Positions 39,574 to 51,540 are shown, counted from the first letter of the stretch. The stretch is DNA of 64,000 nucleotides from Auricularia sp. M13 (GCA_037042915.1 CM073201.1:1426001-1490000), one strand, 5' to 3'. Notes: generated by a model from the letters alone, not told the origin. Program-made: numbers and translations.

Positions 39574-39928
39574 GGCAGGGCGACGGAGGACCGTGGGCGG
39601 CAGGGAGTGCTTGGGTTCTTATAACAGCCCCCGGCTTAGTCAATTGTCTCCGCGGCGGTAAGAGACTGCTTGCGCATCATGACAAATCCCCGCCCTCCGG
39701 TAAGTCATCCGCCACAGTCACAGTCACTCCGCGGCCCACGACGACGCCGGACGGTCAGAGAACAGTAGCCAGAGAACGAGAGCCGCATAATCCGGGCATA
39801 ATCCCGAGCGATCCCCGTCGCGGCCGCGCTGCGCTGGGACGCCCGGCGGCTGAGGACCCAATCCCCGCCCGGGACCGGACGCAGTGTGCCGTGTCTGCTC
39901 ACCGCGCCCCCATATTTTATTTACTGCT
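39574..39928. promoter_or_regulatory. Divergent upstream region, bZIP / phosphatase
   Basis: 355 bp between divergent starts, GC-rich, with a TATA-like cattttatt (about 39913-39921) some 10 bp before the phosphatase ATG. Confidence 0.4.
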
Positions 39929-41881
39929 ATGCCGCCGTCCGACGCGCCCCTGCCGGCGTCGCCGCCCCCGCCCGCGGAGAATGCCCCGTCGCCGCCGCCA
40001 GCCGCCGCCCCGCCGCTGCCGCCAGCCTCGGGCGTCGGGTCCAGCCGGCCGCCGTCGCGCACATCGTCGAAGCGCAAGCAGAAGCAGGCCGCTGCCAGCT
40101 CCGGCCAGTCCAGCGACGCGCGCGATCCCGGGCAGGGCGCGGAGGGCGCACGCGGCAGGCAACGCGGCAGCCAGACGGTACAGCATGCCACGCCGCAGCC
40201 GCGAGCCCAGGTGCGCGTCTGTGCGGGACGCGCCAATCACAGGGCTGCCCGCTTTGTCTCTGCCCCCCACTGTGAATCGTCACTGACCAATGTCCTCCTC
40301 GACGCTGCAGGACGCGAAGCCCAACGCCCGCCGCCCCAAGAAGGGCTTCCTCGCCGCGCTGCTCGCCGCGCTCGGCGCCTGCGTCCACCCCCAGGACGCC
40401 CACGACACGACGCCCGACCCGAAGCAGGCGCTCCCGCCGCGCCCGGACGACCGCTCGGACGTGTCTGATGCCGCGGCCCCCGCCAAGGAAAAGCAGCCCC
40501 CTGTGCCGCCGCGCGCCGAGTCCGCCGCCGCCGCCCGCCACGCCCCAGAGCTCTCGTCGTCGAGCACAGTAGCCGAGCCGCACCGCGCCAGCAAGGAGCC
40601 CTCCGATGCCACCGTCACGCCCGCCCACCGTGACCCAGCGCCCGCGGCCCCCGCAGCACTGGCGCCGCCCGTCCTGGCCCCACTCTCCACGGCGCCGCTG
40701 CCGCCTACGCCAATAGAGCCCGATATCATCAGACCGCCGTCGCCCAAGCCGTCCCTGCTTCCCGACGACGAGACAGGCGGTCTCACGTCCGGCGCCGTCG
40801 TCCCGCCCGGCGCGACCGCCTCCTCCAGCAGCACGACCAACGACGACGAGTCCAGCGATGCCACCGGCTTCACAGACGATGACGGCGAACAGCACGCCGA
40901 CGACGCTGACGACGAGGAGGACCGCATCATCATGAACGGCGGCCTCGGCATTCCCATCGGCCCCGTGCGTCAACCTTCCTTCCTTCCTTCCTCGCCTTCC
41001 CATCGTGCTAACGCGCCAGCCTGCCATAGGACGGCCAGCCGCGGCCTCTGCTCCCGCCCGTACTGCCCGCCCATCAGGGTCGCAAGTGTCTCGTGCTGGA
41101 TTTAGACGAGACCCTGCTGCATTCGTCCTTCAAGGCGAGTCCGGACTCACATCCGACCCTCCGCTCTGCTGACAAATTCTGACCCATCCAGCTGATCCCA
41201 CAAGGTGCGTTGCAGCACACTCGCCCAGTGTAAGACGCGCCCTGACATAAGCATTATTCCAGCCGACTATGTCATCCCGGTTGAGATCGGTGCGTCTGCT
41301 TAGACTCTGAGAGTTTGGTGGTCTGATGCTTATCGAAATCGCCCGTGAATAGAGTTTTCATGGCACTCGGTATATGTGATCAAGCGACCGGGAGTCGATG
41401 CCTTCCTCAAGCGTATGGGCGAGCTCTACGAGATCGTCATCTTCACGGCAAGCTTGAGCAAGGTCCCGTTCATCCTTTTCATGTTGTAATTTGTGCCTAA
41501 TAATCTGAATCTTTGCAGTACGCCGACCCCGTGCTGGACAAGCTGGACATCCACAAGGTCGTCACTCACCGGCTATTCCGCGAAAGTTGTCATAACCACC
41601 GCGGGGTGTATGTCAAGGTCGGTACCACTCTTACACTCGTGCTGGGCTCGCTAAACCGCGTCAATGTCCATTAGGACCTGTCACAACTGGGCCGGCCCAT
41701 CGAAGACACGATCATCCTGGACAACTCGCCCGCGTCGTACATCTTCCACCCGAACAACGCCGTACCGGTATCGAGCTGGTTTAACGACCCGCACGACACG
41801 GAGCTGACCGACTTGTGTCCATTCCTGGACGATCTGCGCATGGTGGACGATGTCCGCGGCGTCTTGGACGGCGGCCGATGA
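39929..41881 (+). CDS. PSR1: SCP/Psr1-type CTD phosphatase
   Basis: Exons 39929-40210, 40311-40964, 41030-41134, 41192-41204, 41263-41289, 41353-41462, 41519-41617 and 41675-41881. The first about 330 residues are low-complexity Pro/Ala/Asp-rich. [18 protein letters not shown] is a short hydrophobic patch and the region may be palmitoylated as in yeast Psr1. The C-terminal HAD domain has the catalytic [13 protein letters not shown] (DxDx[T/V]), then [27 protein letters not shown] (motif II), RLFRESC, and [12 protein letters not shown] (motif III). Relatives dephosphorylate the Pol II CTD or, in yeast, act in the salt-stress response. Exons 4 and 5 are only 13 and 27 nt. The third intron (41135-41191) begins GC (gcgagt). 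Confidence 0.92.
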
Positions 41882-43140
41882 TGACGTGCTCGTTAATGTG
41901 TGGGCACCGACGCCCGGCCCCGCGCAGGCGCTACGTCCACGTACGAGCGCAATACATTTACCCTGTTACGGTATATATATCCCTCTCGCAACATGCTGCA
42001 CTGCTTATACCCATCTCAGTCAATCCCCCGCCACCGCACTCCTTGAAATCCCCTTGTTCCCTTTTCTTTCTCGTTTCGTTTCGTCCGGCTCTCTGCTGTG
42101 TGCATCTTGCCCGTGTCTCCTCTTGTCCAGTGTCTGTCTGTCTGTATGTGTCTATCCACGCAATAGCCCACCTTCTCGCTGCATGTTTTGTCTCCTCCCC
42201 ATCCCCATCCCGTTTCCCGCCCTTCCATGCATCTAGTTAGTCCAGCTCCGTCGGTGTCCCACTTGTTCTCAACCCTCCCACTCCTACTTCCCGGCTCCCG
42301 ACCGTACCTCACGCAAAAGTAAGCCTCCCACCCTTACTTCGTCCTACCCCCCCTTAGGTTCCGTTTTCCCTGCAGCAGCACGCGTATTCCCTTGTCGGCT
42401 CAGTTATTCCCCTCACGAACTCGTTATGACCGCACGCACGCCGCCCACGAACGCTCCCGGACCATCCTACCCTGCTCCTATGTATTTAGGCCCGTCTTGT
42501 GTACATAGCAGCTCTGGGCAACTGGGCGCTTCTCTCAGACTCCTGCTCCCATATGGTGCTTGTGCATCGCTATTCCCTTCGCCCCCTTCGCCGCACTGCG
42601 GTCCGCGAAGGTCGAGCCGACGGGATTCTCATATGCACTCTCCTGCCACTGATCATAGCACACTGGAGCCGACGGCATATTGAACTCTATGCGTGAGCCA
42701 GTGAGCGACCAAGAATACCTTCGGCGGCCGGCTGAGGCGTCCTGCCAGGGCTTCATTCACGTCAGGCCTGCGATAGCAAGCAGTTGCCCGCAATCCCGAG
42801 TGCAGAGCCACATTCTGCCCCCACATGCTCTGCGCCGTCAAGCGGTCGCGGGTCCAGTACCTCATCTACTCTTAGCCATTGACCACGATGATCTTACCCG
42901 CCGCTCCCGCACCGCGCCTTGTCTCCTTGTCTTCATACTTGTGCATCGCGGAGAAGAAAAAGGTCGTTTCATTTATGTTCCAATACTTTGGTTTCGTAGA
43001 CTGCACAAGCACAACCCTGCGCCCACCATGCACCCCACACAACCGTCCCCCCCCACCTCCTGCCTTCTACTCCTGCTACTGCCACTACCGCCGTCCAAAA
43101 CAAAACAATGCAGGCACGCACAGCTCGCTGCATCTCTAGA
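41882..43140. other. Long 3' flank, C/T-rich
   Basis: 1.26 kb between two convergent stops. The + strand is strongly pyrimidine-rich from about 42040 to 42350. Short open frames exist (e.g. 42426-42683) but show no domain or splice pattern. I see no tRNA or snRNA signature. Confidence 0.4.
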
Positions 43141-46107
43141 TTACGCACGGCCCCCGCTGCTGCCGCTGCCCTCGGACGGCGCACGTCGCGAGGGCTCAGC
43201 GGAGAGCCTGACCCGGCTCGTCTGCGGCGGCGCCCAGTGCGACGGCGCGGCATAGAACACAGGCGGCGCGGACACCGGCACGCTGCTCTCGAGAAGCTCA
43301 GCCGTGACGGTGTACGTTGGCGGCGCGGTGGGCGCGCCGACGAGGCCCAGCGGCCCGAGCACGCGCGAGAGCGCCTCACGCTCCGCGGGCGACGGCGCAA
43401 AGGCGCGCAGCGACGAGAAGAACGTCCCGCTGCCCGCCTCGTCCGCGCCCGCGCCCGCGCCCACTGCAGGAGCGCTGTACGGGACGTTCGGCGAGGGCAT
43501 GCGCGACGAGACGTTGGAGGACGAGGTGCCAATGCCAGTGCCGGTGCCGGAGGAGGCGAACATCGAGCTGGGCCGGCCGCCGCTCACGCGCGACGGCGGG
43601 TTGAACACCTTGGCGTCGGGATTCAGACCGGTCCGGGAGCTGCGCGACGTCGTCGAGCCGTCCTGTGCGGCAGGCGCGGTAGTTCTCGGCAACGGGCCAA
43701 AGGGTGCGAAGTCCGCTGCGTCTGGGTTTGCGCCTACGGGTGGGAACGTGCGGCTCCTGAGAGTTGCAGTGCCACCGAGTGCGGATTGCCATGCATCGTT
43801 CTTGGCCAAGATAGAAGCGCCTTGCTTGGGCTCGTGCGAATCGGCCACGGGAGAATCCAGCGGATTGAACAGCGACGACGGCAGGTATGTACTGGGCGTG
43901 CGCGGCTGCACGGCGAAGTCATTGCTGCCGGCGTTGTCGAAAGGCGAGAACGACGAGCTGGTGCTATTCGTGTTGACTCCAAGCGAGGCGAGTTCCTGGT
44001 TGAATATCGAGTAACCTTTACTGACAGAGATTTTGTTGTCGTGCAGGGGCAGCAGGCTAGCGCTGGCAGTAGCAGCTTGCGCAGCAGCAAACGCCGTCTT
44101 GTTAAGGCTATTGGCTCGGGACATCTGACCTGGTGCGCGACTTCTGTCTGCAGTTCTGCTGGCGGGCGCGACGATGGGATCGGTGGAAGACGCAACGGGC
44201 GGTCGTCGCAAGATTGTCCGTACAGAGGGGTCAACCGAACCAGTTGGTGTGTGCGTGGCAGTCTGATGTCCAGAGGAGAGGGCAGGAGGCCATGACGCAG
44301 TCTCGCGCAACCCTTTGGGCGAATCGTGCAGAAGGGAGTCGCCGTCGTCCAAGAACGGCAACCGCTCCCTCTGACGCTTGGCCTCCACGTCTGCAGAGAG
44401 TCTGTCCAGCTTCTCGACTTCTGGCGCAATGCTGTCTTCGAGCTCCCGAGTGCGTACGTTCAGCGAGGCAATGAGGTCTTCTGCGACGCTTATCTCCCGC
44501 TGATAGCGTTGCTGTTGTTGCGTTATCTCCTCGAGCGCTAAAGTGGTGTCGGTCGCGCTGCGCTCCTTCCGTTGCCGATCCTGATCCATGCCAGCGCGCA
44601 AAGCATCGAGTTCGCGCTGCAAGCGGGCGATGCGTGCAGAAGAGCCGTCTCGCGCAGCACAGGCGGCCTTGAGCCGCTTCTCAGCCTCGCGTTTGGTGCT
44701 GTCCGTATGCCGTTTCGAGTCTTCCAGGGCCTTGGTGCGCGTCTTGAGTTCAGCCCGAGTCGCGTCCTCGCGTCGCTTCTGCTCGCGTTGCGCGTCCAGC
44801 TCACGCTGCAACGCGGCCTTACTGGCGGCACCGGAGCTTTCGAGGTTGGCGAGTTTGATGCGCGAGTCGGATACCTGTGCTTGCGATGCGCTGAGCTCCT
44901 GTGCGAGTTCCTTCAGGACGAACGCGTTCTCCGGCGTGGGCGGTGCGGATGCCGCTGCGGACGGCTTCTCCGGGACGGACGCCGCAGACTCCACAGCGGG
45001 CAATTTCGGGCGAAGATCCGTTGGGAAGCGCTTCGCGCTCACGTTACCGCGTTTCGTGTCATGCAGCGGGAGCGAGGCTGATTTGGGGAGGGGCGGCGGT
45101 GTCGACGGGCGCGGCGGGTGTTTGGGTGCGGTCGACCGATCGCGCAGCGACGATGGCACAGCACGCGCGGAAGCCTTGACCGGTAATCCTGTTAGATGAT
45201 AACGTCGTCAGCGGATGTCAAACGGCAGATCGATGATGATGAGACGAGGGCATCGCCAGGGTGTGACAAAATAAGGTGCGGTGCATTGTGGGCGTACTGA
45301 CCGTCGAGCTGGGCGGGCTGCTTGACGGCGCCCATGGCAAGCACGCCGGAGCGGGGGTCGTCGTCGTCGCGCGCGAACAGCAGGCTGTCGAAGGGGAACG
45401 TGCCGCCTGGCCACCACCTGCCGAAGATACCCACGAACCAGGACGCGCGGACGAGCGACTGGATCGCCGCGGAGCCGGGACGCGGGCGCGTCTTGCACAC
45501 TGGCGCGGCCAGCCACGGGTGGGCGTCCGCGGGCGTGACGGCGGCGATGGTCAGGACGGCGAACGAGCGTATGAAATGGGGTGGCGTCCGGAGCGAGATG
45601 GAGGCGTGGCCGTGAAAATGCAGGCGGTTCGGCGCGGTGTTGGCCTCTGGCGGGGCCGCCGCGGGCGATGCTGACGAAGGCTTGCCGGCGACGGCGCTAG
45701 AGGCGTTGGCCGCGCGCGTGGCCGGAGCCGGGAGCCGGTCGAGCGTGCCCTTTGGCGGTGTGCTGAGTGTTCCGACGGCAGCAACGGCGGGGCCGTCGTC
45801 GTCGTCGGTGAGGTCGTCGTCGATGCGGCTGAGATGGCGGCGGAAGGACTGTTCTGTGAGATACTGTCTGAAGGAGGCCTCGCTAGGGTTGGTGCGATAG
45901 GCTGGGCGGGTGGCACGCAGACGGATTAGCGGGATCTCGGGCAGCCGCAATACACAGCTCGTGCTCACCGATGGCCAGAACGGCGACAAGGACGAGGGCG
46001 ACGAGGAGCGCGGTCTGGACGCCACGGGCGACGTCGTGCCAGGACCTGTTCGCGAGGATAGAGTGCGGGATGGAGAGAAGGCCCAGTCCGCCAATGGCGG
46101 CGGCCAT
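43141..46107 (-). CDS. Membrane protein with long coiled coil
   Basis: The start is taken at the ATG 46107 (MAAAIGGLGLLSIPHS). A further GTG-started extension to 46224 also has a hydrophobic stretch, so an upstream exon is possible. One or two membrane spans follow (VQTALLVALVLVAVLAIG). After an intron (donor about 45955) comes LTEQSFRRHLSRIDDD and an Ala/Pro/Ser-rich region, then HFHGHASISLRTPPHFIRSF and SWFVGIFGRWWPGGTFPFDS. At 45199 an intron joins this to the second half (LPVKASARAVPSSLRDRS). There a Lys/Glu/Gln coiled coil (about 300 residues, LQRELDAQREQKRREDATRA, then SARIARLQRELDALRAG) precedes a Ser/Pro/Gly-rich tail ending GSSGGRA. I recognise no family; the layout suggests an organelle-anchored tether. 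Confidence 0.6.
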
Positions 46108-46365
46108 GAGCACCACGTTGCGAATCGCGTCGGTTGCAGGCAGGGCCGCTGGGTGCGCCGCGGGCGGGCAAAGAGCGAGGGCGGAGGAAAGAACGGTCAA
46201 AGAGCGTGCCAGCCAGATTTTCACCCTTTGACTCCGATCCGAATCCGAACGAGCGACTGACTGCAGTGACTCTGGGATTCTCTTCTTCTATCGATACATG
46301 CGGCGTCCGCTCCAGAAGAAAAAGGAAAAAAAAATATAACTAGTTATAAAATCGATTAAAATGCC

Positions 46366-47044
46366 CTATGACGAGGAGCCCGGCGGCGACGGCGCAGTCT
46401 CCTCTGGCGGCGGCGCGGACTCGATCTCGCTCGCCAGCTTCGCCTCGGCCTCTATCCGTTCTCGCGCCCGCACAATCTTGGACTGGATGTACGCAGAGCT
46501 GTAGCGCTGGCCCGCGCCGCGTCCCGTGAAGAATTTGGCGTTCTGCGGCGCGGCGCCCTCTGCGGGCTTTGCGCTCTCGGCCACGGGCGGAGCATTGGCG
46601 CGGAATAGGTGCTCGTAATGCTGTCCAGCGAGTCAGCCGCGGGTCGCCCAGCTGCAGGCTTGGTACGGACCTGTATCACCTTCTCCGCAGGCTCGCCGCC
46701 TTTTAGGTTCAGAATCAGGCGCGCCTCGTCCAGCGTCATGAGGTGCTCGCGCGTTAGCCGGTCCGTCACAGAGCCCGACCGCGCAGTCGTCACGCCCGCA
46801 GCGTCGCCCACCGCACCCTGTGGCCGGTGTTTTGCATCTGCGCGCGTAGCTGTCAGCCTTGCCAGACTCTAGAGCCATACGGCGACGCGCACTTTTCACG
46901 GCTTGCCGGCCGGCCTCGAGGAATGCCTTGCCCAATATTCGCGTGCTCGTGACAATAAGTTGGATGAGGGCCTTTGGCGACGACTGCCAGAACCTTCCGT
47001 TAGACCCAAGAAGCACTACACGCGGCGCTGGTGCTGCTGACCAT
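46366..47044 (-). CDS. PAM16: Pam16/Tim16, J-like co-chaperone of the import motor
   Basis: Exons 47044-47042, 46983-46881, 46837-46671 and 46620-46366 give 175 residues. The first exon contains only the start codon ATG. The next starts SSPKALIQLIVTSTRILGKAF, the Pam16 N-terminus. TREHLMTLDEARLILNLK is the degenerate J-like segment, where DEA replaces the HPD of active J proteins. HYEHLFRANAPP and SKIVRARERIEAEA form the conserved end, with a Pro/Ser-rich tail. It binds Pam18 and regulates mtHsp70 at the TIM23 channel. The exon-2 donor was chosen at gtatgg (46880) because it alone keeps the frame through the third exon. Confidence 0.93.
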
Positions 47045-47125
47045 TGTGAAATGCTGAACGCGCAAGAGCCGAGAATTTGTTAGTCCCTAGCGGATTTCAG
47101 GCTCCGGTCGCTGTAAGTACCACCC

Positions 47126-49186
47126 ATGTCCGAGAACAACAACTACAACCAGGGCCCGTACGGCGGGTACGGTCAGCATCAGTACGGTGGTCCGTCATTC
47201 CAAGGCGGGTACGGCCATCCTCATTACGGTGGCCCGCCGCTCCAGAGCGGGTACGCTCAGCAATACAACGCCCCGCCACCCCAGAGCGGGTACGGTCAAC
47301 AGTACAATGCCCCGCCGCCTCAGAGCAGGTACGCTCAGCAGAACAATGCCCCGCCCAGAGTACGGCCAACTTCAGTACGGTGCTCCGCCGCCCCAGAGCG
47401 GGTACGGCCAGTACGGTGGCATGCCATTACAGGGCGGGTACGGTCCACCTCAATACGGGTACATTCCTGCTCCGTGCGATGGCTCGCCCTGGAACGGCGG
47501 GTACGACCCGGCCGTGCAGCAACGTCTCCACCAGTTCTACCTTCAATCTTGGGGCGAAAAATGGCGGACGAGCCTTGTTACAGTCAAACGGAGAGAACTG
47601 GGTCACTACAGCGATGGTTGGCACGCTAGGCCGAGTACCAACGAGGATGACGAGGATGACGAGGAGCAGATCGGCACGAACATGTCCAGCGTACGCAACT
47701 TCGAGTGTCTCGAAGGGATCCACTCGATCGAAGCAGCCATCGGCATCCTACGCGAACGATGTTCAGGTCATCCTCGACGACTTCCCTCTGCTCCTTGAGG
47801 CAATTGCATCCACCTTTGCAAGTGCGCGCGCTGTCTTAGTGACGGGCCACCCGGGTATTGGTGTGTCCGCCCTTTTTTTTTGGTTTATGCAGGATCTTGG
47901 CCCATGTTCCCCCGCCATCCCGGCAGGCAAGACCACCTTTCTTTACTATGTTCTAATATATCGCCTGCAGCGTAAGCTGCCGACGGCGATACAATTTGAT
48001 CCATATTCCTATACCCTGTTTACAGCGGACGGCGTCGAGAGAAGGAGTGCTATAAGTCTCGCTGTTCTGCCGGATGCTTGCTGGGCTCTTATCGACAGAA
48101 TACTTCTCCATCCCGTCCATAGCATTCGCTGCGCCCACAGTGCGAAGCATCCTCGCATCGTCTCCCCGGCCCGACCGGTGGAAGGAGTGGGACAAGCAGT
48201 CCAACGCTGCCATTCTTGTGATGGAGCTACCGAGCACTTACGAGATAGCGGCAGTCGCGTGAGTTTACCGTTACTACCATACTCCCAGGCCTATATTGAC
48301 AATATTCTCCTGCAGTCGTGCAAACAAGATGAATGCTACTGACGCGGCCGAGCTTGTTCATCGTTGGGGCCCTTGCATCCGCACTGTCCTGGCGATTCTC
48401 TCGCGTCCGGATATGGCCAAAAAGACCGAGCTGGCTGCAAACGAAGCCGCCAAACTGATTTGCAAGCAGCCCGATTCTCGGACAACACTGCGCTTTCCCA
48501 ACAGCGAAGGATCTACGGTCCTAATATTTATTCGCCCGTGTCGCACATTCGATCAGCGTGGCCGTATCCTCGATTCCATGATATGCTCAGGCGTCATTCC
48601 GACTGATTTTCTCGGCGACGTTCTTGACGGCTACGTCCGGCAGCACTCTGATGTCCAGGTCTTGGACCTTTTTCAGGTCCTCAGCACCCATTCCCTCACG
48701 AGGCAAGCTGCTGGGTGGGCTTTCGAGAAGCTGATGTACTCTCGTTTTGTCGGCAAGCGAGACCGAGCACTGAGCATCTCGAATCTGGACAACCTGGAAT
48801 CCCGCAATCTCCCGCCGGCGGGCAAACTGCTCCACGGAACTCTAGATGCCCTCAAGCACGTTACGATGTTGGAGACCGTCTACTGGATGCCGTCTGTTGT
48901 CAATTTCCCGGGCATCGACAGCGTCTTCATAGACAACGACAACATCTACGCCCTCCAAGCCACAACCGCTGAGGAACACGTAGAACCCTCGAGTGGTCTG
49001 CGACTGCTCTGGAAGACCTTGAAAAAACCAATGAAGACGACGCGAGCCTGGCATTATGTTGTTGTCGCCAGTGACCGCGCGCTGGCCGATCGGCTTGCCA
49101 ACGAATTCGCGATGGCACTTGCAACGTTCACTCTTGGCATATCTCGCATAAAGGTACAGATTTGGTCGTGTGCTCTGACGGGTTGA
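47126..49186 (+). pseudogene. Crinkler-like NTPase/REase-fold protein, frameshifted
   Basis: The N-terminus (from ATG 47126) is a tandem Gly/Tyr/Gln repeat (QSGYGQQYNAPPP). It is followed by ALDDDE-type acid-rich and EGIHSIEAAIG sequence, then a P-loop ATPase (VTGHPGIG/KTTFLYYVL, Walker A crossing an intron). RWKEW, RWGPCIRTVLAI, FPNSEGSTV and SHSLTRQAAGWAFEKLM follow, as seen in fungal Crinkler-type proteins. The C-terminal REase-like part has YWMPSVVNFPGIDSVF and IYALQATTAEEH. Three single-base frame changes, at about 47358, 47740 and 48118, split it into at least four frames that otherwise continue into one another. Crinkler-family proteins are effector-like NTPase/nuclease proteins common near transposons in fungi. 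This copy looks decayed unless the shifts are sequence errors. Confidence 0.75.
47180..47500 (+). repeat. Imperfect 33-42 bp repeats (Gly-Tyr-Gln units)
   Basis: Successive units of GGGTACGGTCAGCA-type DNA encode SGYGQ...YNAPPP-like peptides, about eight copies. One unit near 47358 carries the first frameshift. Confidence 0.65.
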
Positions 49187-49437
49187 GCTGCACTGTGACC
49201 CTGTCAATATCATGGTTTTGGCCGCGTCTTTGAGGGTCGACCTGCATGAACGACAGTTTATAACATGCAAGCGCCTCCTGATATTATTTACAAGCATTAT
49301 CGCTTTGCGCAGCGCTCCGCGACACAGAACCCGAGTCGTAGAGGCCAAGAACGTGGTGCGAAGAGGAAATTCGCGTTCTTATGGTGACAACGCAAAACCG
49401 ACTCGACGTCGATTGCGACGGTGAGTCAAGCTCCTAC

Positions 49438-49543
49438 CCAGCGTTTGGGTCCTCGACTCTACTAGGTATGAGGAGTCGGAGGCGGCGTCAAATCCGCGGG
49501 CCGAAGATCCGAAAGTGGGCGAGTCGAGGACCCGAAACGCTGG
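49438..49543. repeat. Inverted repeat A, 22/23-nt arms
   Basis: Left arm 49438-49459 and right arm 49521-49543 (core gggtcctcgactc / gagtcgaggaccc) match except for one extra base. They enclose 61 bp. Confidence 0.8.
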
Positions 49544-49891
49544 CAAAGATTGTTGTCACGTCACGCTGGCTCTGCAGCCATGACCTCTCCTCCCCTTCAT
49601 TCCCACTGGCATATAGGCACTCTTAAGCCCTTTTCTTGTTGATTGGCACCATCTTTTGGCTCAAACGGCCGCGGGACGGTGCTAAACGAGCAAAAAGCAC
49701 GGAACCGGACCGTTCGGATGTATATCCGGACGGCCAGAACATCGCACCTAGGGGCAAGCAACTTCAGACAAGCACTCAGCACGCATATTGGAGCTCATTT
49801 GAGTTGATTTGAGCGCTAAAACAGGCCTTTGAAAGGGAAAAGTTGTTTCAGCTGAAGAGGCGAGCGTGACGTGACATCAATCTTTGCCAGC
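49539..49891. mobile_element. MITE-like inverted-repeat unit, 353 bp
   Basis: Terminal arms 49539-49567 and 49863-49891 (29 nt, 28 matching, starting gctggcaaagattg) point inward around a non-coding core of about 295 bp. This is the architecture of a miniature inverted-repeat element. The left arm overlaps the right arm of the repeat at 49438-49543 by five bases. I could not identify target-site duplications with certainty. Confidence 0.55.
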
Positions 49892-50227
49892 TGTTCGTGT
49901 GCTCACTCACCCGCTCTTTCGGATAAATCTCGGAACACGCATTTGCCTCCGACTTTTGAAGGGCGAGCGTGAGCACACAACCGCTGGGTAGGAGCTTGAC
50001 GGTGAGTGCGGTGACGTACAGATAGGCGATTGTTTGAAATTGGGGTTAGTCTTGCTTTCTCTGGGCAGGGCGGCTGTGCCTTATTCTGTCGGGCTACAGT
50101 ATTTGTGCACGCAATCGTAGCGCCGCTGGATTCGCGGCAGTCACCGACTCCTTGGTCGGTAATCTTAGTCCTTTTCCCGGGCTCAGCGTACAATGTGGAG
50201 CATAGGATTAAGGCCTGTATATTTAAG

Positions 50228-51540
50228 CTATGTGTTAAATAATTCAGCTTCATCTGCAACAGTCTCGCTATGAATGAAATCCGTTTTGACGAACTTCAGG
50301 CGATTATCTACCAGGCTACCAATCCTATGAAACTTCCAGAATTCGCCGTACATGGAAGCACGATGCGTGATGTATCTAAGTATCCGGCGGTAGAACAAAT
50401 CAGCTTCGGCGTAGCTGAAAGCTAACGAGTCGTGCAAAACTAAGTCGCAGTCCATACTCGGCACCCATATACTTTGCATACTGCTGCTGGTCAACGGTCC
50501 TTGAGCGCGAAGGACACGGAATAGAAATCCGTTCATCTCGTAGTTATATCCCGATGGCACCACCATTGAAGCGTCGCAACCCAGTAGCGGGTCGTAGTCA
50601 TATAGAACGCCGGTGGTACTGAGATCGATGGACAAGCACCGCTCGTCGCCCACCCAGCGATAGCGCCGGCGGAGAGAGTCCTCGATGAGCAGAGTGGACG
50701 ACTCACGGCAATCCATCAAGTCGAAGCCGCGATCCTCGTACTTTTTGATGGCGATGCGGGTGCGATCGTTGTTGATACGCATGACCACACCGCGGCTGCG
50801 GATAAGGGTGTCGAAAGGGAACATGCAGTACGCCTTGTTCCAGGTAATGAAGTTCATGACTACCGCTGGTAAAAGTCAGACAGCGCGAATGACGAACTGT
50901 GCACGATGGACGCACTGGAGTGGAAGCTGAAGACGCAGTACACGGGGGTGGCGGTGGTGCAGACAACGTCGATGTGGCGATTACCGCGTTCAAAGCGCAT
51001 GACGCGCTCAAACGAGTCGTCGGGGATAGAGGCGCCCAGCGGAGCCCTCAGGCTGTCGGAAGGCGGGTTTTCAAACTTGCAGATGAGCTCGTAGCCTTCG
51101 ATCTCGAGGTGATTGCTGAGTTCCGCAGCGAACGGCCATTCGAGGAACAGGTCGAGGTCGGACTCGGGTGCCACGATCGGCTTGTCGTTCGAATCGAGAT
51201 CACCGAAGAAGGCTAGGGCGAACGAACCGGAGATAAGGATGTTGAGCTCGGCTTGAAGACGACGGAATGCAAGGACGTTGTCGGCACGGCGCGAGGGCGC
51301 GATCGATGTTGTAGAACGCTCGGAGACAGCGAGTGCAAGGGCCGTACCATGCACGACATACAGCCCTAGAACTACGGTGCGTTAGTACGCCAGCAGTGTG
51401 CATAATCGTGAGTCGCACCTTTGCAGCTGACCAGCGTTCGGAAGGCACTGGACAACGTATAAGACGATATCGGCGAGGTTCATCGCCCTGGCCGCCGCGG
51501 AAGGCGCATCAAGCGTCGTGGAGACTTGAGCGGGGGGCAT
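50228..51540 (-). CDS. Nucleotidyltransferase-fold protein (F-box-like N-term), frameshifted
   Basis: Starts MPPAQVSTTLDA at ATG 51540. An F-box-like helix pair reads DIVLYVVQCLPNAGQLQSS, then RAVCRAWYGP...CLRAFYNIDRALAPC. After a single-base frame change at about 51285-51295 come DNVLAFRRLQAEL and the nucleotidyltransferase motif ISGSFALAFFG plus PESDLDLFLEW (GSxxL...DxD). After an intron (about 50883-50932) it continues STVVMNFITWNKAYCMFPF and ends AELFNT. This family is widely expanded in Agaricomycetes; its substrate is unknown. A 45-nt intron (gtatgt...gag) could also bypass the break but would lose the family-like segment, so I prefer a frameshift. Confidence 0.55.

Larger units (their letters stand above)
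49187..50227. other. Gene-free stretch rich in inverted repeats
   Basis: 1.04 kb between a + stop and a - stop. Apart from the two inverted-repeat pairs at 49438-49543 and 49539-49891, I see a smaller one at 49897-49912/49963-49978. No gene is visible. Confidence 0.6.

Noticed and set aside
42040-42350. Possible gene in the C/T-rich stretch
   Set aside because: Short open frames are explained by composition; no splice or domain signal.
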